From Lepidodermella squamata (lineage: Eukaryota; Gastrotricha): 64,000 bases of DNA. The stretch is from contig JBLDXI010000020.1 in assembly GCA_047495785.1 (NCBI GenBank), forward strand, positions 124,001 through 188,000, read 5' to 3'. Every line of letters begins with the position of its first letter. Within the stretch, counting starts at the first letter, position 1. Below the pieces are notes generated by a model that did no database searches, was not told where the DNA came from, and saw nothing but the letters and a program-made list of their open reading frames with translations. Positions 58,339-64,000 of this stretch are shown here, piece after piece. A program made the translations under genes and the position numbers.

Positions 58339-58819
58339 CGGACGCAGGACTACCCGATTTTTTGCCTGAGGTGCGTTTTTTATTAAAACCGAGGTGCTAT
58401 TGTTCAGCGCTGCGATCAATTTTTCGGTGAGATTCGCAACAGAGAAATCACAATCGGCACGTCTATCATGAACTGACCGGCTCGAATTGCGGTCAAGGCC
58501 GGTCAGAAAAGACAAATCCCCGCGCGGATTAAGAACATTTGGCCGCGGCTAAATCGTGACATGGCTGTAATTAATTTACGACCATGTAACATGTGACCCT
58601 CGTTAATATCTGACCACATGTCTTAAGAGCTAATTTTATCAAAACTACGCAGAAAAGGTTTTTTATTTTCTCCGCAATTATTGAACATGAAATCGATTTT
58701 AAAAAAAAATCGATCAATTTGGTAAAATTTATGAAAATCCAAAGCGTTTTAGGCAATTTCTGACCATTGTTTTGAATCCAAATGTTTTCAGGCAAAAAAT
58801 CGGGGTAGTCCTGCGTCCG
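58339..58819. mobile_element. MITE-like element with 31-bp inverted ends
   Basis: The left end CGGACGCAGGACTACCCGAT (continuing TTTTTGCCTGA to 58369) is repeated inverted at 58788-58819, with one extra G in the right copy. The 481-bp interior has no protein; it holds a hairpin (CTGACCGGC ... GCCGGTCAG) near 58470-58505. No clear target duplication is visible. The parent family is not identified. Confidence 0.65.
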
Positions 58820-59256
58820 TCAACATCTACGTCACATGACTTGGAAGCAAAAAACAACAGCATCATAGATGCTCTCAGCGCAAAAGCCGCTCGTGCTGCA
58901 TTTTATTTGACACGAGAGCATGACGAGAGGCAAACCCGCTTAGATACAGCCGCAGAGACTTTTCCGTTAGCTTATAAACTTGTTGTTGTTCGGTTTTTAG
59001 TGTCATCGCAACGGTTGTCAGTAGTGTTTCTATTCTGGCGTCAGAGATTCATCAATACTTGATCCAATACTTTAGCGTGTACAGCAACGGCAAAACCACA
59101 CACAAACCAAAACTCATTCACTTGATAGTCAACCAAAAAATGGAAAAAACCGAACCTTGCGAGCTTCATCATCATCTCTTGCTTTATTATTTCGAACGCA
59201 CAAATAAGTAATGATTAAAATAAAAACGAGTCACTTTTGGAAATGGAAAATCTCAC

Positions 59257-59331
59257 CTTAGACAAGAACAGCTTGCTGAGTTCGTGGCCACGGATGTTCT
59301 CGAAATGGAGATTGCCTGCGACTATCGACAT
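59257..59331 (-). CDS. Possible 5' coding exon, gene unknown
   Basis: ATG at 59329-59331 opens 25 codons (MSIVAGNLHFENIRGHELSK then LFLSK) and ends at a near-consensus donor AAG|GTGAGA. I could not find a matching downstream exon. It could be an alternative first exon of the A1CF-like gene 2.7 kb away, or chance. No family is recognised. Confidence 0.25.
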
Positions 59332-60978
59332 GATTGTCGCGCGGCGGTCGGTTGCTGCAGTGGACGCTTGCTGAGTGAAGAACAGCGCGCGACAAGCGGA
59401 AGCTACGGCGGATGAGGACGACGATTTGAGTGATTGTGTCATCGAAGATGCGCAGCTGCTGCTGGTGCGGCTGGCTGCCACTGTCGTTTTGTAGCCGAGC
59501 TGAAGCCTTGCTGCACTGCAGGAACTTGGCTGCGACTAAATGTTTGAAAATTATCGGCGGCGGCTGAAGCTTGGTAGGGTGATTTTTGTCGTTCTTGAAC
59601 ATCAGGCTGTCGTTCACAGAATTGGCCAAAGGTGTTGCCACATGTCGTCACGTCGCCAGAGGGCGATAACTTGGATTGGAACAGGAAAATTTTCAGATTT
59701 GCCCTTTCCTGGTGCCTGCTCAGCCTGCTCAGAATTCGACATTCTTCTGGTTCCAGACGGTCACCTCTGCGAATCACAAAACAATAAATTATGGCATTTT
59801 GAACATATTATGCCATAACGAGGTCTTATTTCGCATTATTATTATTAATGAACAAGATATTTTCTACCATCGAAACTTCCGATATTGTGCTTTTTCGGTG
59901 ATTGCATTTAAACAACCTACCTACTTAAAATCCAAAATGGGGGGCGTGCAGGGGTTGTCAAAACTCGTGGATGCTGTTATTACGCAAATTTCACAGAAAC
60001 GAAGTGTTGCCTATTTTTTTTTAGGTTGAGGCTATGTGCACCCCCTAAAAATTAAAACTAATAAATTGCTATGTGCATCTATATTTGGGGTAAAACCAAT
60101 TAGCTGTGAGTACCCACCTCAAAAACCTTATTGAAAGCTATTGAAAATGATTCGAAAATAAAGGAAATTATCGCACTTGGCGATTAGGACCAAGCTGGCT
60201 GCTGAAGTAGCTCTTTTCCAAGATGCCGCTAAGGTGTGAATTTTCGGAGGAAACTGGGACATCATTAGCTCTGTCGCCTTGGGATAAATTGAAATCTAAC
60301 CGCCAACACCTATTTTAAGTCGCCTAATTCGGAAACTGGCGTGTGCCGATACCGCCATTCTCAGAATTCAGCATCATGCAGAGGACCAGCAGCCAGCAGC
60401 CAGCATTCGAACACGAAGCTGACCGGCTCGTCGACAGCAGTAACTGAGAACGATACCGCCCTTTATATGTAAATAACATCTGGATAAGCTCTTCAATTGT
60501 TTTACTTGGTATCAACGAACTGTTCTCACACAACGGTTGCTCCTTGGTTGCTCCACCACTGGTAAAAATACTAAGAAATCCATCATATCATTAAAATTGG
60601 CGAGTTCGAAGTTCGAACGCAAACGTCGGCCTTTGAATGCGACGAGGATCTGAACCAAGAAATACTGACGGTAACCGCCCAGACGCGGATCGATTAAAAA
60701 GCTACTCGATCCCAATACCAACGTTTGCAACCAATTGCAACGTTTGATGTAGCCGATCGCCTACCGATGACCTGAGCAGCTGACCTGTCGAATACGGCCC
60801 ATTCAATAAAGTGAAATGATGTGCCAATCTTTATTATCGCCAAACAGTATAGTACATGGACAGTCAAATAGTAAAGAACGTTGCTTTCATTAAATATTAT
60901 TTTGCAAAGTTTCATTTCGTTAAAACACGACATTATCGATGTAATATTTGTACATTTCTGTTCTGGATTGACGATTCG

Positions 60979-62154
60979 TTAGTAATGGTACACTCCAAAA
61001 GCAGCAGCTAGGCAAAATATCGAGTCCTGAACGACAAATAGAATTATTAGCGACCATAAAAGGAAGGAAAACTTTTACATACATTGGCGAACATGTGGTA
61101 AGCGACGGAATCCGTGTCACTGTCCCAAAAACATCTCGAAGCCATTCTGAAATTATTCGTTACAAAAATTATAACGGCGTAAAAATCAAAGATTACCTTG
61201 AACCCTGGCCTTTTTGTTCGCCAAGAACGATTTGCACGACAAATTTGTATCGGTTATAACTAAGATCTGAAAATAAAATAATGTGTCTTAGCTTCACGTG
61301 CATGTTGCGATTAGTTAAAAATTAAAACTCGATTATGATAATGTTTCTGTGCCTTTCAATTGCTGTACGAAAATAATAAAAAGCATCCAGAGCTCAATAC
61401 GGACTATGGCAAACGCAGGAATTAATTTGTTCACTTGTTGGTAGAAATTAAGCGCTTTTACATCAATACCTGCAGCGGGAGCGAACAAGAGTGAAAATTG
61501 CGTAACCACTTCCGGCGTTTACACCAAGGCAGCGATGAGGCAGCGGAGAGAGCGAAAAAAGAGCTGACTGAAATACTTTTTTGCGGGTTTTATGTTGCAA
61601 TCAGTTTTTCACAAATATGTAGCTTTTAAATAATGATTTAATTGCTATGAAAAGGCAAGGAGATATCACAGGCACGTGGCATTATTTGTATGTAAAATCC
61701 CGGAGCTTCGCAGTGGATAATAGAGCAAGGTAAGTTGGCCCGTTTCTATTATTTTAAAGTGCCAAGCGGTTAATCGCAAAATCTTGGAAAAAGACCTGCA
61801 GCGCAGCAACACTAATCAAATAACAGAAACATGTTAGAGGGCATATATTTTCGAATCTAACATTCCTTACGAATAGTAAAGATTGCTAAAACTAGAAACC
61901 CACCTTTGAGCCGATGTTTGATGGTATCAGTCAGCTCTTTAGTCAAATCCACGATCTCTTCGGCATTATAAACGCGGCCCTCCAATTTTTCTTTTAATAT
62001 GTCGTGAAGCAGCTGTTTAACAGCTAACACTCGAAACCTAAGATTGGTGACTTTTTAATCTGGGTGCGAGAGTTATTCAAGAACCTAACTTGTGTTGAAA
62101 GGCTGGACGAATCTGGTAGGTTCCAAGTTTGTCACCATCGTTTTCATCGGGCAT
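60979..62154 (-). CDS. DYNLT2B: Dynein light chain Tctex-type 2B (DYNLT2B / TCTEX1D2)
   Basis: A light chain of cytoplasmic dynein-2, the retrograde motor inside cilia. Five short exons (62090-62154, 61904-62037, 61197-61266, 61083-61146, 60979-61026) join in phase to exactly 126 aa, the family size. The protein reads TYQIRPAFQHKFRVLAVKQL, LHDILKEKLEG, YNAEEIVDLTKELTDTIKHR, YNRYKFVVQIVLGEQKGQG, MASRCFWDSDTDS, and ends IFCLAAAFGVYHY. This matches the DYNLT2B pattern (TYxIRPxFQxKF, RYKxVVQVxxGEQxGxG, ASRCFWDxDTD, AxFGxYYY). The introns at 61146-61197 and 61027-61082 are about 50-56 nt. Its presence implies that the animal keeps cilia with intraflagellar transport, at least in sensory cells. Confidence 0.9.
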
Positions 62155-63866
62155 TTTTTTAGAAAATTCCTAGAAAAGAATAAAGCAGACAATTAGGATA
62201 ATTTTCGAAAGGCAGGGTGCATCGATAATCCCACACATCCATGCACGAACTGCAAGAAATTGAAACATGAGTTTGAAAAATATGCAATTTGATAACGAAT
62301 TGACACAGCTTCACAAACAGAACGCGCAAAATCTTGTAGACCTTTTGCAGTAGGTATGGTATTTTAAAAATATTAATTTCACCAGGTTTATGAATAAGGG
62401 ACGGAAAACGGAATGTGTATGCAAACAACATGAAGTAGAATATAGTTATTAGGATCAGAATCTGGAACCCCAAAACTGTTGATCGAACTGTCTCAACTTC
62501 GCAGTTAATTGACTTCTTTAGAACTAAAGCTATTCACTCAGCATCTGTGATCGATATGAAAATCAATCTAGGTAATCTGATGATTTTTCGTTCGAATGAC
62601 CGAGTTAAGCTGTGAGCATCTGTCATGAAAAACTTACTTCAAAGGTAGCAAGTGCGCAGCCTAGTTAGTCATAATGAAGAACCATGAAGAACGTTTCGCA
62701 TGAATGATTGATGTTGTCAGCGGAATTGAAATGAGTACCAAAACTTGTCACCAATGATTCTGCATTTGGATAAATAAGGCTCAATGGAGAGCAAAATAAT
62801 ATGAAAGTTAGAGAGCACGCTAGGCCGATATGCCAACTCAGGCATCAGCTCGGTACGGAACTCGAAGCAAAATTTCAGCACATAGGCAACTAGGCGACGA
62901 TTTCAATTGGCAACTGAAGGATTCACTCTAAATATGAATCTACACATGCTTGTAATTAATAATTATACGTCGTACTCGCTACAAGAGCTTTTGTCCATTT
63001 AACGGGCGCGAATGGGCGAATGGTAGAGTAGGGGTAGGGTACTGACAAGCCTGGCGCCACGAACGACTCAACGACATGACCATAAGGTCAGCGTAGAGGC
63101 TAGTCCGACAGGCATCCAACAGGACTGTACTGGATGCACAGCACTTCTGCTGAACGCCCCTCACTGGACCTGACTGAGGATAGCGACAAACAATTTAGAT
63201 GTTGGTTCCTCTTAGATTACGACCATTAGAGGAGTGTGGCATCCCACGTCTAAGCCCTTAAGCGGTGGCTGCGAGTCAAAAGCTCGAGATCGAAAGTCGC
63301 ACAACGTCACTCAAGCCTTAAGCTAAAAGCATCCAAGAGCGACACCATTCGATCGCACTTCTAAGGTGGGAGAGTAGATCCTCGCTTCGAGAAAAACGGC
63401 AACGTTATGATGACACTAAGGACGCTATTTTTGTTATTTTTCAAATTCATCTGAAAAATGTTTTATAATTTTAATCTTATTTAGTTATTATTATTCTGGT
63501 GAATACTTATTACATAGCAACGTGGTGGCAACGCCGCTAAGTTTTTCCGTCACTTGAGCGCCTTAGTCAGGTTACACCACAAGCCCCGTTCGTCAAAAAT
63601 TTCAGCAAATAGCAGCGGTCTATCATCATGCCATCTTCTACCTGACTAGCAACAAACGGATGAGACGCAGTGGACACCAGCGTTGGGCATTGGTGAAAAC
63701 TGCCCTAGGAAATCAGGCGCTTTCGAAAAAACTGAGTGAAGAAAAACCTCGAAAATTGAAAGCACTGGAACATGGAACACGGGACGTTTAGCTGGATAAT
63801 TTATTGATAAGATGGCATTTTTAGCGGATGCTTCTTGTCACCTATATAGAGTTGTTAATTGATGGA
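62155..63866. other. Interval upstream of DYNLT2B, 1.7 kb
   Basis: No coding exon is supported. The part at 62990-63400 is more GC-rich and compact than the surroundings and may be repeat-derived, but I could not match it to anything else in the window. Confidence 0.5.
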
Positions 63867-64000
63867 ATGAGCCGCTATTATTCAGAACTGCGGCATCAAA
63901 TTGAGGAGCATTCCGAGTCACTACTTGCGAAACGCTATTTGGAACTGCTACATTTGCTGAATGGTGACGTTGAATGCTCTGGAAGTGAACTCAGTGACTT
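63867..64000 (+). CDS. 5' start of an unidentified gene, cut by the window edge
   Basis: From the ATG at 63867 the frame is open to the edge (about 44 codons): MSRYYSELRHQIEEHSESLL, AKRYLELLHLLNGDVECSGS. The composition is protein-like: amphipathic helices rich in Leu, Glu and His. I do not recognise a family. The right part is outside the window. Confidence 0.4.
   Translation, partial: MSRYYSELRHQIEEHSESLLAKRYLELLHLLNGDVECSGSELSD

Larger units (their letters stand above)
56584..60978. other. Gene-poor 4.4-kb interval upstream of A1CF-like
   Basis: It contains a MITE-like element (58339-58819), one possible minus-strand exon (59257-59331), a (TG)n run at 58325-58337 and CT-rich stretches near 58050-58110. 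The 19-bp word CGTTTGATGTAGCCGATCG occurs twice (58031-58049 and 60741-60759). No full gene is supported. Distant promoters or 5' UTR exons of the A1CF-like gene could lie here. Confidence 0.55.

Noticed and set aside
60324-60730. Minus-strand frames of about 70 codons upstream of A1CF-like
   Set aside because: No family pattern, no good start or splice sites, and composition like the non-coding surroundings.

Overview
This window is nuclear DNA from an animal with a compact genome. Nearly every gene is split by GT-AG introns, most of them about 45-70 nt. Gene products are typical metazoan proteins: a BORC subunit, Rab escort protein, an F-BAR/SH3 protein, UNC-45, clathrin light chain, tRNA methyltransferase DNMT2 and an A1CF/RBM47-type RNA-binding protein. 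A single UNC-45 and the small introns favour an invertebrate. An ecdysozoan such as a tardigrade is possible, but I cannot prove the phylum from this sequence alone.

Layout, left to right. 0.5-3.4 kb: BORCS8 and a METTL13-like methyltransferase, both on the minus strand and only 58 nt apart. 6.6-13.3 kb: Rab escort protein (CHM) followed 138 nt later by an FCHSD/Nervous-wreck protein. 15.9-18.4 kb: a divergent GnRH/AKH/corazonin-type GPCR. 18.9-22.3 kb: UNC-45 (minus). 22.5-23.3 kb: a MITE-like element. 24.7-27.1 kb: FBXO16-like and ribosomal protein S8, convergent. 29.2-32.3 kb: a run of plus-strand genes (COX14-like, TBCB, SUB1/PC4, clathrin light chain). 33.0-35.7 kb: UBL7 and DNMT2, 121 nt apart. 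36.0-38.8 kb: RASEF-like large Rab (minus). 40.2-41.7 kb: pirin (minus), apparently with a signal peptide. 42.06-49.76 kb: a full-length Mutator-like DNA transposon (MULE) with terminal inverted repeats, an 8-bp target-site duplication and two genes. Then a LINE relic, a two-RRM hnRNP, the A1CF-like gene (minus), a 4.4-kb gene-poor stretch with a second MITE-like element, and DYNLT2B (minus). The start of another gene runs off the right edge.

Most host genes are housekeeping genes in membrane traffic (BORCS8, CHM, FCHSD, clathrin, RASEF), protein folding and the cytoskeleton (UNC-45, TBCB, DYNLT2B) and RNA or transcription (RPS8, SUB1, DNMT2, hnRNP, A1CF-like). Nothing suggests one shared pathway. 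Several same-strand neighbours are separated by only 58-240 nt, so operon-like expression is worth testing.

The most notable discovery is the 7.7-kb MULE. Its nine-exon transposase keeps an open frame of 856 codons with a MULE catalytic core and SWIM zinc finger. A second three-exon gene of 424 codons has no family I recognise, giving an organisation like plant MuDR (mudrA/mudrB). All gene models are hand-spliced from the DNA. Exon edges fit phase and consensus unless stated otherwise, but they need transcript support.
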